A DNA stretch of 64,000 nt, taken from positions 1 through 64,000 of the forward strand of contig JAEWGX010000034.1 in assembly GCA_023388075.1 (NCBI GenBank), read 5' to 3'. A program made the position numbers and the translations under genes. The notes under the pieces were generated by a model. It saw nothing but the letters and a program-made list of their open reading frames with translations. It was not told where the DNA came from and did no database searches. This DNA is from Pseudomonadota bacterium (GTDB lineage Bacteria > Pseudomonadota > Gammaproteobacteria > Burkholderiales > Burkholderiaceae_E). Below are positions 27,113 through 35,066 of this stretch, piece after piece (the stretch's first letter is position 1; every line of letters begins with the position of its first letter).

Positions 27113-28159
27113 ATGGAGATGAACGGCAACGCATCGCCGGTACGGCTCGACGGCCTGCTCCTGCGGCTTCGGCTGCAGCACCTCCGGATGCTGGTGGCGC
27201 TCGGCGAGTCCCGGAGCATCCACGAGGCAGCCCGACGGATGCACCTCACCCAATCGGCAGCGAGCAAGCTCCTCGGCGACATGGAGCGGGCGTTCGTCGC
27301 CCGGCTGTTCGAGCGTGGACGACTCGGATTGCAGGCCACGCCGGCGGGAAGCGCGCTCGTGCGGCGGGCGGCGCGGATGCTCCGGGACGTGGAGGCTGCC
27401 CGGGAAGAACAGCAGTTGTTCCGGAAGGGAGCGGCAACGCTGTTGCGCGTCGGGGGGTTGCCGCTCGCGCTGGCCACTGTCATGCCGCACGTGCTGGCCC
27501 GCTGCCGGCAGGAATGGCCGGAGCTCGTGCTTCAGCTTCGCGAGGCGACGGGCCGCGCGCTGCTGCGTGACGTCGAGGCAGGCACCGTGGATTGCGCTCT
27601 CGGACGGATCGTGCCCGAGGAGCCAATCGACTCGACCGGCATGGATCTCCTGCTCGATGAGCTGGTGGAGGAGGAACTCGTCGCGGTGGTTCGCCGCGAT
27701 CACGCCCTTGCGCAGCGTCGAAGGGTTCCGCCGAAGGACCTGGAGCGATTCGAATGGATCACACCGGCGGTGGGGTCCACCGCCCACACCACGTTCATCG
27801 CGGCCCTGCAGCGCGCCGGCATCGCGCCGCCCCGACCCGCGGTGGAATGCGATGCCTCCTACGCAACCATCCTGGCGTATATCCGGCGCTTCAATCTCGC
27901 CGGCCTGCTACCGAAGACCATCGCGGTCCAGGAGGCCGCCACGACGCCGCTGCGCATCCTGCGGCTTCCCCTGCGGATGAAGCTTCCGCCGATCGCCTTC
28001 GTGTGCCGGCGCGACCGGGCCGAGGCACCGGAGATCGCCCGCCTGCATGCCATCGTGCGTGCCTCGGCGGGCCTGGCCGCGAAAGGCCTCCCCTCGCCCG
28101 GAACGGGGGGCTCCTTGCCTAGGCCTCGGCGTGCAGGTCGTGCTCGTCCGCCGCCGTGA
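27113..28159 (+). CDS. LysR-family transcriptional regulator of the sulfatase operon
   Basis: A 348-residue LTTR. The N-terminal winged helix (about residues 15-75) reads LQHLRMLVALGESRSIHEAARRMHLTQSAASKLLGDMERA; a PBP2-type effector domain follows from about residue 95. Candidate starts are TTG 27104, ATG 27113 and ATG 27119. The first lies inside the T-N11-A operator, so I use 27113. The C-terminal 40 residues run across the 3' end of the converging rimO (41-bp overlap), which is unusual and may mean a recently altered 3' end. It very likely controls the divergent hydrolase/Bug operon; the inducer is unknown. Confidence 0.9.
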   Translation: MEMNGNASPVRLDGLLLRLRLQHLRMLVALGESRSIHEAARRMHLTQSAASKLLGDMERAFVARLFERGRLGLQATPAGSALVRRAARMLRDVEAAREEQQLFRKGAATLLRVGGLPLALATVMPHVLARCRQEWPELVLQLREATGRALLRDVEAGTVDCALGRIVPEEPIDSTGMDLLLDELVEEELVAVVRRDHALAQRRRVPPKDLERFEWITPAVGSTAHTTFIAALQRAGIAPPRPAVECDASYATILAYIRRFNLAGLLPKTIAVQEAATTPLRILRLPLRMKLPPIAFVCRRDRAEAPEIARLHAIVRASAGLAAKGLPSPGTGGSLPRPRRAGRARPPP

Positions 28160-29477
28160 TGCGAACGTCGACGAAATCGCCAACGGCGAGCTTGCGGCCA
28201 CGCGGAGCGGCGATGACGACCATGCCATCGATCTCCGGCGCGTCCGCCGTGGAGCGCGCGAGATAGCACCTGCGTCCTTCCGGCGTGCGCGCCTCGTTGT
28301 CCACGAGCACGCGCAAGCTCCGGCCGACCTGGCGCTGCAGCCGCGCCGCGCTGATTCCGGCCTGCAGCGCCATCAGCCGTTGCCGACGCTCCTCACGCAC
28401 CGGCTCCGGCACCGGGTCCGGCAGCGCATTGGCGGCCGCGCCCTCCACCGGCGAGTAGGCGAAGCAGCCGACGCGGTCGAGCTGTGCCTCGTGCAGGAAG
28501 TCGAGGAGATACCGGAACTGGTCCTCGGTCTCGCCGGGAAAGCCCGCGATGAAGGTGCTGCGGATGGTGAGCTCGGGACAGACCGCGCGCCAGCCGGCGA
28601 TGCGCTCGATGTTGCGCTCTCCGGAAGCCGGCCGCTTCATGGCCTTCAGCACCGCCGGATGGGCGTGCTGGAACGGCACGTCGAGGTACGGGAGGATGGC
28701 GCCCTCCGCCATCAACGGCAGGATCTCATCCACCGACGGATACGGATACACGTAGTGCAGCCGAACCCAGGCGCCGTGGCTTCTGGCCAGCGCACCCAGC
28801 TCCGTGCAGAGCTCCTTCATCCGCGTGCGGACCGGGCGGCCCGCGACGAAATCGGTTCGGTACCGCAGGTCCACGCCGTAGGCGCTGGTGTCCTGGGAGA
28901 TCACCAGCAACTCCTTCACGCCGGCCTCCAGCAGGCTCTGCGCCTCGCGAACCACCTCCCCGATCGGCCGGCTGGCGAGGTCGCCCCGCATGGACGGAAT
29001 GATGCAGAAGCTGCAGCGGTGATTGCAGCCCTCGGAGATCTTCAGATAGGCGTAGTGGCGCGGCGTGAGCTTGATGCCCCCCGGGGGGAGCAGGTCCGTG
29101 AACGGATCGTGCGGCCGCGGCAGGTGGCTGTGCACATGGGCCATGACCTCGTCCAGGGCATGCGGACCGGTCACCGCGAGAACGCTCGGGTGGATGCTGC
29201 GCACCAGATTCTCGCCGCTGCGCGCGCGGCGGGCGCCGAGGCAACCGGTCACGATCACCTTGCCATTCTCGGCGAGCGCCTCGCCGATCGCATCGAGCGA
29301 TTCGGTCACCGCATCGTCGATGAAGCCGCAGGTGTTGACGAGCACCAGGTCGGCGCCCTCGTAGCGCGGCGCGATCTCGTAGCCCTCGGCGCGCAACTGC
29401 GAGACGATGCGCTCGGAGTCGGTCAGGGCCTTGGGACAGCCGAGGCTGACCATCCCGATGCGGGCGGGCTTTGACAT
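28119..29477 (-). CDS. rimO: Ribosomal protein S12 methylthiotransferase RimO
   Basis: A 452-residue radical-SAM enzyme that methylthiolates an aspartate of ribosomal protein S12. It has an N-terminal UPF0004 domain (MVSLGCPKALTDSE, LVLVNTCGFIDDA, IVTGCLGAR), a radical-SAM CxxxCxxC motif (ISEGCNHRCSFCIIPSMRG) and a C-terminal TRAM domain. The SxGCPKxLxDSE form identifies RimO rather than MiaB. I choose ATG 29477; a longer frame reaches 29501. Its 3' end overlaps lysR tail-to-tail. Confidence 0.95.
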   Translation of the reverse strand: MSKPARIGMVSLGCPKALTDSERIVSQLRAEGYEIAPRYEGADLVLVNTCGFIDDAVTESLDAIGEALAENGKVIVTGCLGARRARSGENLVRSIHPSVLAVTGPHALDEVMAHVHSHLPRPHDPFTDLLPPGGIKLTPRHYAYLKISEGCNHRCSFCIIPSMRGDLASRPIGEVVREAQSLLEAGVKELLVISQDTSAYGVDLRYRTDFVAGRPVRTRMKELCTELGALARSHGAWVRLHYVYPYPSVDEILPLMAEGAILPYLDVPFQHAHPAVLKAMKRPASGERNIERIAGWRAVCPELTIRSTFIAGFPGETEDQFRYLLDFLHEAQLDRVGCFAYSPVEGAAANALPDPVPEPVREERRQRLMALQAGISAARLQRQVGRSLRVLVDNEARTPEGRRCYLARSTADAPEIDGMVVIAAPRGRKLAVGDFVDVRITAADEHDLHAEA

Positions 29478-29546
29478 GGAGTTGACGCGAAGTCGCGGCA
29501 CGGCGCGCGGCGGCGCAGGCGACGGGCAGGATTGATTCGGGGGGCC

Positions 29547-29574
29547 ATTCTACCAGCCAGGCACGTCCGGTCAC
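29547..29574 (-). promoter_or_regulatory. Possible rimO promoter
   Basis: On the minus strand, TAGAAT (29552-29547, 5 of 6) lies 16 bp downstream of GTGACC (29574-29569, 4 of 6). The predicted start point is near 29540, giving a leader of about 63 bases before rimO. It lies between the phaR stop and rimO. Confidence 0.4.
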
Positions 29575-29602
29575 GCCGCGCTGGCGCCGCCGGCTGCCGG
29601 TT

Positions 29603-30220
29603 TCAGCCCTTGTCCTTGTCCTTGTCCTTGTCCTTCTCCGCCGAGGAGGGCGCCGGGGGTGACGACGGCGGCGTGGTGAACCCGGTTCCCGGGAAAGCGC
29701 CCGGGAAGTTCTGGAAGACGTTGCGCGCCTGCTGCTGCATCTGCTCCTGCATCTGGAAGAACAGGTTCTTGCTCTGCTCGATGTAGTTGCTCATCATGCT
29801 CTGCATCATCGGCGCCTGGCCCTGCATGAACTGGGTCCACAGTTCCGCGCTCGGCACGCCTCGACCGTCGTAGAGCGACTTGGACTGCTCCTGCATGCGA
29901 TTCTGCACCTCGACGAACGTCTGCATCGTCTTCTCGAGGTAGGTTCCCATCATCCCCTGCATCGCGTGGCCATAGAAGCGGATCATGTGAGCCAGCATCT
30001 GCGAGGAGAAGAGCGGCGCGCCACCGGCCTCCTCGTCGAGGATGATCTGCAGGAGGATGCTGCGAGTCAGGTCCTCCGTGGTCTTCGCGTCGATGACCTT
30101 GAAGTCCTCGGAATCCAGGACGAGCTGCTTGACATCCGCGAGCGTGATGTAGGCACTGGTCTGGGTATCGTACAGCCGTCGGTTGGGATACTTCTTGATC
30201 AGGCGCGTGGTGTTTGCCAT
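29603..30220 (-). CDS. phaR: Polyhydroxyalkanoate synthesis regulator PhaR
   Basis: A 205-residue PHB-responsive repressor that binds both PHB and phasin-gene promoters in related bacteria. The N-terminal DNA-binding domain is RLIKKYPNRRLYDTQTSAYITLADVKQLV (residues 6-34). The PHB accumulation regulatory domain follows (TRSILLQIILDEEAGG), then a Gln/Met-rich amphipathic segment. The C-terminus ends in a KDKDKDKDKG tail encoded by a hexanucleotide repeat. It is the third gene of phaC-phaB-phaR, 45 bp after phaB. Confidence 0.94.
   Translation of the reverse strand: MANTTRLIKKYPNRRLYDTQTSAYITLADVKQLVLDSEDFKVIDAKTTEDLTRSILLQIILDEEAGGAPLFSSQMLAHMIRFYGHAMQGMMGTYLEKTMQTFVEVQNRMQEQSKSLYDGRGVPSAELWTQFMQGQAPMMQSMMSNYIEQSKNLFFQMQEQMQQQARNVFQNFPGAFPGTGFTTPPSSPPAPSSAEKDKDKDKDKG
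29609..29638. repeat. CTTGTC hexanucleotide repeat in the phaR 3' end
   Basis: Four perfect copies of CTTGTC (29609-29632) are followed by one variant CTTCTC. Read on the minus strand they encode alternating Lys-Asp at the extreme C-terminus of PhaR. Because the unit is 6 bp, slippage changes tail length without shifting the frame. Confidence 0.9.
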
Positions 30221-30265
30221 GTATCGGGTCGAGGATTGAGGTGGCCGCGTGGTTGCCCCAGCGGG

Positions 30266-31003
30266 TCAACCCATGTGCAGTCCACCGTTGAGAGAGAAGT
30301 CCGCGCCCGTGGCAAAGCCGGCTTCGTCGCTGGCGATCCACGCGACGATGGAGGCGATCTCTTCCGGGGTGCCGAGCCGCCGCACCGGGATGGTGGCGAC
30401 GATCTTGTCCAGCACGTCCTGGCGGATCGCCTTCACCATGTCGGTGGCGATGTAGCCGGGGGAGACGGTGTTGACGGTGACGCCCTTGCTGGCGACCTCC
30501 TGTGCGAGCGCCATGGTGAAACCGTGCAGGCCTGCCTTCGCCGTCGAGTAGTTGGTCTGGCCGAACTGCCCCTTCTGCCCGTTGACCGAGGAGATGTTGA
30601 TGATGCGCCCCCAGCCCTTCTCCAGCATGCCGTCGAGTACCTGCTTCGTGACGTTGAACATGGAGTTGAGGTTGGTGTCGATCACCGCGCGCCAGTCATC
30701 GAGCGACATCTTGCGAAAGAGCCCGTCACGCGTGATGCCTGCGTTGTTCACCACGATGTCGGGATTGCCGTGCTCCTCGCGCACCTTGGAGAAGGCCTCC
30801 ACGGTGGAATCCCAGTCCGCGACGTTGCCCACCGAGGCATGGAAGGTGAATCCGGCCTCCTTCTGCTCGTTGATCCACTTGTTGTAGTCACGGCTCGGGC
30901 CGCACCCGGCGATGACGAGATACCCTTCCCGGGCGAGCCGCTGGCAGATGGCAGTGCCGATGCCGCCCATGCCCCCGGTCACATACGCGATCCGCTGAAC
31001 CAT
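30266..31003 (-). CDS. phaB: Acetoacetyl-CoA reductase PhaB
   Basis: A 245-residue short-chain dehydrogenase that reduces acetoacetyl-CoA to (R)-3-hydroxybutyryl-CoA with NADPH. The nucleotide site is YVTGGMGGIGTAICQRLA, the structural motif NNAGITRD, and the catalytic tetrad includes Ser in INISSVNGQKGQFGQ plus YSTAKAG. The segment SRDYNKWINEQK and the Q-rich loop are typical of PhaB rather than FabG. A clear AGGAG lies before the ATG at 31003. It sits between phaC and phaR; no phaA thiolase is adjacent. Confidence 0.95.
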   Translation of the reverse strand: MVQRIAYVTGGMGGIGTAICQRLAREGYLVIAGCGPSRDYNKWINEQKEAGFTFHASVGNVADWDSTVEAFSKVREEHGNPDIVVNNAGITRDGLFRKMSLDDWRAVIDTNLNSMFNVTKQVLDGMLEKGWGRIINISSVNGQKGQFGQTNYSTAKAGLHGFTMALAQEVASKGVTVNTVSPGYIATDMVKAIRQDVLDKIVATIPVRRLGTPEEIASIVAWIASDEAGFATGADFSLNGGLHMG

Positions 31004-31116
31004 CTCGTACTCCTCCGTCAGTCGATGCTGCTGCCGGGCTCGCGCCCGTCCGTGAGCCGGTCGACGACTCGCGCAGCTTACGCCGCCGACCGTGCGATGT
31101 CATGTCTGGATAGTAC

Positions 31117-33015
31117 CTATTCCGCCGGCTCCTTCACGTAGCGCCCCGGTGCGGGCTCGATCACCGGGAAGCCCGGCGCGCCGGGACGCGCCGGCGCGGG
31201 CACCGATTTCCCGCGAAACGGCTCCATCCATTGCGACCAATCCGGCCACCAGCTGCCCGGGTGCTCCGTGGACCGCTCGAGCCACTGCTCCGGTGCGAGT
31301 CCGGTGATGTCGGGGCCGGTGCGATAGCTGCGCTTCTTCTTGGCCGGTGGGTTGATCACGCCCGCGATGTGCCCGCTCGCGCCGAGCACGAAGCGACGGT
31401 CGCCCGCGAGCGCCTGCGCTGACGCGAAGCCGGCGCGCCACGGCACGATGTGGTCCTCGCTGGTGCAGAGGACATAGGTGGGGATGTCGATGGTGCGCAG
31501 GTCGATCGGCTGGCCGAGGCAGGTGAGCCGTCCCGGGATCCGCAGCTCGTTCTGCAGGTAGGTGTGACGCAGGTACCAGCAGAACATCGGCCCGGGCAGG
31601 TTGGTGCTGTCCGCGTTCCAGTAGAGCAGGTCGAAGGCCGGGGGTGACTCGCCCTTCAGGTAGTTGCTGACCACGTAGTTCCACACCAGGTCGTTCGGGC
31701 GCAGCGACGAGAACGTGACGGCGAGGTCGCGGCCGGGCATGATGCCGCCGCGGCCGATCGTCTGCTCGCGAAACGCGACATGCATCTCGTCCACGAAGAT
31801 GCCGAGCGCTCCCGGGTCCGCGAAATCCAGCAGCGTGGTGAGCAGCGTCATGCTCGCGGCCGGCCGTTCGCCGCGGGCCGCGAGCGCCGCCAGTGCCGCG
31901 CCCAGCAAGGTCCCGCCGACGCAGAAGCCGAGGGTATTGATGGTGTCGGCGCCGGTGATCCTGCGCACCACGGCGATGACGTCGACCACGCCGAGCTTCA
32001 GGTAGTCGTCCCAGGTGAGATGACCCTGCGACTCCTTGACGTTGCGCCAGGAGACCACGAAGACGGTATTGCCGTCGGCCACCGCGTGGGCGATGAACGA
32101 GTTCTCCGGCTGAAGGTCAAGAATGTAGTACTTGTTGATGCAGGGAGGAACCATCAGCAGCGGCCGATTGCCCACGGTCGGCGTCTGCGGCTCGTACTGG
32201 ATGAGCTGCACCAGCTCGTTCTGGTACACCACGCTGCCCGGCGACGTTCCCACGTTGCGGCCGACCTCGAAGGCGTTCAGGTCCGTCTGCGAGATCTGTC
32301 CCTGGCCCAGATCGGCGAGCAGATTGTTGATGCCCGCCACCAGGCTCTCCCCTCCCGTCTCCAGCAGCTTCGCCTGCGCATCGGGGTTGGTCGCGAGGAA
32401 GTTGGCGGGAGAGCTCGCGCTCACCCACTGCTCGGTCAGGTAGCGGATGCGCTCGCGCGTCTTGCCATCGGCCTCGATGAGGCCCGCGGTCCTGCGCATG
32501 AAGTCCTCGTTGAGCAGGAACCAGGCGGCCTGCCACGCGTGCTGGGGATGGTCACGCCAGGCCTTCGAGCTGAAGCGGCGGTCATCCAGCACCGGCGGCT
32601 TGCCGCCGGCGAACTGGGCGAACAGCTCCGTCGCGCGCGCGACGTACTCCTTCTGCAAGGCGAGGAGCGCCTGCTGGTCCAAGCCCCATGGCGCCGGCAT
32701 CGCGCCGTCCTTCGGCATGGCCGGGAAAGCGCCGCCTGCCGGGACGCCGCTCGCCTTCGCGGCATCGTCGCGCTGCCTTGCCGAGACGCCGCTCGCCTTC
32801 GCGGCATCGTCGCGCTGCCTTGCCGAGACGCGGCGCCCCTTGGCCGCCGTTGCCACCTGGGCGGCCTTGGCCGCCTTCCGCGGCTTGTTTGCCTTGCTCG
32901 GCTTGGTCGTGTCGGGCGCCTTGGTCGCGGTGGTCGCCGGCTTGGAGGCCTTGGAGGATGCCTTCCGTGAGGCTGCAGCACGGGCCTTCCCGTTGCCAGA
33001 TCGTGCGGAACTCAA
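31117..33015 (-). CDS. phaC: Class I poly(3-hydroxyalkanoate) synthase PhaC
   Basis: Polymerises (R)-3-hydroxybutyryl-CoA. The lipase-like box is GFCVGG with nucleophile Cys365, and the other triad members are Asp521 (SEDHIVPW) and His549 (GASGHIAGV); the last two are 28 residues apart, as in Cupriavidus PhaC. RPLLMVPPCINKYYILDLQ and DLVWNYVVSNYLKG are diagnostic. I start at TTG 33015, 9 bp after CAGGAG and downstream of the predicted start point (632 residues). The open frame reaches 33111, but that codon lies in the -10 element. The N-terminal ~95 residues are Lys/Ala-rich and contain a 14-residue tandem duplication. It heads phaC-phaB-phaR. Confidence 0.95.
   Translation of the reverse strand: MSSARSGNGKARAAASRKASSKASKPATTATKAPDTTKPSKANKPRKAAKAAQVATAAKGRRVSARQRDDAAKASGVSARQRDDAAKASGVPAGGAFPAMPKDGAMPAPWGLDQQALLALQKEYVARATELFAQFAGGKPPVLDDRRFSSKAWRDHPQHAWQAAWFLLNEDFMRRTAGLIEADGKTRERIRYLTEQWVSASSPANFLATNPDAQAKLLETGGESLVAGINNLLADLGQGQISQTDLNAFEVGRNVGTSPGSVVYQNELVQLIQYEPQTPTVGNRPLLMVPPCINKYYILDLQPENSFIAHAVADGNTVFVVSWRNVKESQGHLTWDDYLKLGVVDVIAVVRRITGADTINTLGFCVGGTLLGAALAALAARGERPAASMTLLTTLLDFADPGALGIFVDEMHVAFREQTIGRGGIMPGRDLAVTFSSLRPNDLVWNYVVSNYLKGESPPAFDLLYWNADSTNLPGPMFCWYLRHTYLQNELRIPGRLTCLGQPIDLRTIDIPTYVLCTSEDHIVPWRAGFASAQALAGDRRFVLGASGHIAGVINPPAKKKRSYRTGPDITGLAPEQWLERSTEHPGSWWPDWSQWMEPFRGKSVPAPARPGAPGFPVIEPAPGRYVKEPAE
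32743..32826. repeat. Perfect 42-bp tandem duplication inside phaC
   Basis: Units at 32743-32784 and 32785-32826 are identical. Read on the minus strand they encode two copies of VSARQRDDAAKASG in the Lys/Ala-rich N-terminal arm of PhaC. Their identity at all third positions suggests a recent duplication. Confidence 0.95.
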
Positions 33016-33110
33016 GGGTGGGCTCTCCTGCAGACTGTTTTCTCGCGCCCGGGCTTGGAGGGCGAGGTTGCCGTACCCGCATCCGCGTTCAGGCCCGGGC
33101 TTGCCAACCA

Positions 33111-33139
33111 ATTCTGCGCTGCGGGTCGGGGACCGTCAA
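33111..33139 (-). promoter_or_regulatory. Promoter of phaC-phaB-phaR
   Basis: On the minus strand TTGACG (33139-33134), exactly 17 bp, then CAGAAT (33116-33111) form a sigma-70 promoter. The -35 overlaps the stop codon of pgeF. The predicted start point is near 33104, giving an 89-base leader to the TTG at 33015, and it excludes the far upstream TTG at 33111. Confidence 0.6.
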
Positions 33140-34014
33140 ACCTGGGGGATCAGCCAGACGAGCGCGGCCATCCGCCCGCAGGTCCGATCGCGCCGGTAGC
33201 TCCAGAAGGATTGCGCATCCTGCACGGTGCAGGCGCCGCTCGCGGCGATGGCGGCGACACCCGCGCGTTGGAGTCGGTGACGTGCAAGCGCTGCGAGATC
33301 GGCGAGCCATTTGCCGTCGCCAAGCGCTGGCACGAAGTGCCGTGCGGCTTCCGGGTCCGAGGAGACGAAGGCCTCGCGCACCTCTGCCCCGACCTCGAAG
33401 GCCGCAGGGCCGATGCAGGGCCCGAGCCAGGCCACCAACTCCGCATGCGGCCGCTCCGCCCGCATCCGGGCGACGGTGTTCTCGAGGACGCCGGCTGCCA
33501 GGCCGCGCCATCCGGCGTGCGCTGCGCCGACGATGGTGCCGGCACGGTCCGCGAGCAGCACGGGTAGGCAATCGGCGACGAGCACGGCGAGCGCGACGCC
33601 GCTCTCGGTGGCGAACTGCGCGTCGGCCCGTGGCGCCTCGAAGGACTGCGCGGCGGGAACCGCGACCCGGTCGCCGCCCAACCCGGCGGCGTCGGCCCTG
33701 CCGGCCGGTGCGGCGTCATGCCTGCCGACCTTGACCACATCGGCCCCATGGACCTGCTGCAGCCAGCGTATCGGCATACCTATCGCCTCGGCCAGCCGCG
33801 CTCGATTCGTCGCCACGCTCTGCGGTTCATCGCCGCAGGCGGCGCCGAGGTTGAGTCCGGACGAACCTCGCGCATCGCCCCAGGGACCCGCGCTCACGCC
33901 GCCACTGCGTCGGGTGCAGGCGGCACCTACCTGCGTGGGAGCACCCCAGCGAGGGACGATCAGCCCGTCCAACTCCCGCTTCATCCGGCCGATCCCTGGA
34001 TCATCGCCCCGCAT
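33136..34014 (-). CDS. pgeF: Peptidoglycan editing factor PgeF (YfiH, laccase-domain)
   Basis: A 292-residue multicopper-oxidase-like protein; the E. coli homologue YfiH hydrolyses mis-incorporated L-Ser from UDP-MurNAc. Family motifs are the metal-binding LQQVHGADVV, LAVLVADCLPVLLAD and GAAHAGWRGLAAGVLE, then WLGPCIGPAAFEVG. ATG 34014 overlaps the rluD end by 14 bp; an in-frame ATG at 33984 preceded by CAGGGA is an equally reasonable start (282 residues). The rluD-pgeF pair is a widespread operon. Confidence 0.93.
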   Translation of the reverse strand: MRGDDPGIGRMKRELDGLIVPRWGAPTQVGAACTRRSGGVSAGPWGDARGSSGLNLGAACGDEPQSVATNRARLAEAIGMPIRWLQQVHGADVVKVGRHDAAPAGRADAAGLGGDRVAVPAAQSFEAPRADAQFATESGVALAVLVADCLPVLLADRAGTIVGAAHAGWRGLAAGVLENTVARMRAERPHAELVAWLGPCIGPAAFEVGAEVREAFVSSDPEAARHFVPALGDGKWLADLAALARHRLQRAGVAAIAASGACTVQDAQSFWSYRRDRTCGRMAALVWLIPQV

Positions 34015-35032
34015 CCGCTTCGTCGGCAGGCGCCTCGGCCGGAGGCAGCGTGAGCGGCCCGGCGATCCCGACCTCATCGAGAAGCCGCGCCAGGTCCGCG
34101 GGGATCGGCGCCTCGACCGACAGGGGCGCTCCGGTCGCGGGATGCCTCAGGCGCAGGCGCCACGCATGCAGCGCCTGCCGCTCGAAGCCCGGATGCGGCG
34201 GGCCGCCGTAGACGGCGTCGCCGACCAGCGGATGCCCGATGCTGGCCAGGTGCACCCTGATCTGATGAGTGCGCCCGGTATGGAGCCGACAGATGACAGC
34301 GGCATGCTCCCTCTGCGTCTGCCGGCCGCGCGCGATCACGCGGTACTCGGTTCGTGCTGGCTTGGCGGCCTGGGCGCCCACCGCGCCCGCGCCGTCAGCC
34401 ACGGCCATGCGCAGGCGATTGCGCGGGTCGCGGCCGATCGGTGCATCGATGCGGCCGTGCTCGTCGATTGCGCCCGCGACCACGGCGAGATACTCCCGCC
34501 CCATCGTACGACTCGCGAGCTGCTCGGTCAGGCAGACGAATGCCCGCTCCGAGCGGGCGCAGACCATGACCCCGGTGGTGTCGCGGTCGAGCCGGTGGAC
34601 GATCCCCGCCCGCGGCAGCTTCGCGGACCCCGGCCAGGCATGCAGAAGGCCGTTCATGAGCGTGCCGCGCCAATTGCCGGGCGCGGGATGCGTCACGAGT
34701 CCGGCAGGCTTGTCGATGACCACGATGTCCTCGTCGCGGTAGAGGATCTGGAGCGGCACCGGATCCGGCAGGAATGCCTGCTCGCTCTCGAGCGGCTGCG
34801 GCTCCACCTCCACTTCCTCGTGGCCCGAGAGGCGATAGCTGGGGAGCCGCAGGGCCTGCTCCACCCTGACGGCGCCGAGCCCGATCCAGCGCTGCACGCG
34901 AGTCCTGGAGATGCCATCCAGCCGGTCGGCGAGGAAGCGATCCAGTCGCTCGCCGGCGGCTCCATGGGCGCTCAGTCGGCGCGTAGCGACGGTGGGCGAG
35001 GCGGTGTCCGACCGCTGACTATAATCCGGCAT
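34001..35032 (-). CDS. rluD: 23S rRNA pseudouridine synthase RluD
   Basis: A 343-residue RluA-family enzyme that makes pseudouridines at 23S positions 1911, 1915 and 1917. It has an N-terminal S4 domain (GERLDRFLADRLDGISRTRVQRWI). The catalytic aspartate lies in GIVHRLDRDTTGVMV, followed by RTHQIRVHLASIGHPLVGDAVYGG. The first codons overlap a perfect TATAAT that serves the divergent bamD. The gene order bamD, rluD, pgeF matches many proteobacteria. Confidence 0.95.
   Translation of the reverse strand: MPDYSQRSDTASPTVATRRLSAHGAAGERLDRFLADRLDGISRTRVQRWIGLGAVRVEQALRLPSYRLSGHEEVEVEPQPLESEQAFLPDPVPLQILYRDEDIVVIDKPAGLVTHPAPGNWRGTLMNGLLHAWPGSAKLPRAGIVHRLDRDTTGVMVCARSERAFVCLTEQLASRTMGREYLAVVAGAIDEHGRIDAPIGRDPRNRLRMAVADGAGAVGAQAAKPARTEYRVIARGRQTQREHAAVICRLHTGRTHQIRVHLASIGHPLVGDAVYGGPPHPGFERQALHAWRLRLRHPATGAPLSVEAPIPADLARLLDEVGIAGPLTLPPAEAPADEADAGR
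35020..35025 (+). promoter_or_regulatory. -10 element of bamD
   Basis: A perfect TATAAT lies inside the first codons of the divergent rluD. The predicted start point is about 35032, giving a 35-base leader before bamD. No good -35 is visible 16-18 bp upstream, so the promoter may rely on an activator or on the strong -10. Confidence 0.55.
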
Positions 35033-35066
35033 CGACGAGAGGCATCACGCATCAGGGGGAACGACG

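Noticed and set aside
27039..27134. Longer N-terminus for sulfatase B
   Set aside because: It would cover the -35/-10 and the LysR box, and the paralogue begins at the position matching ATG 27038.
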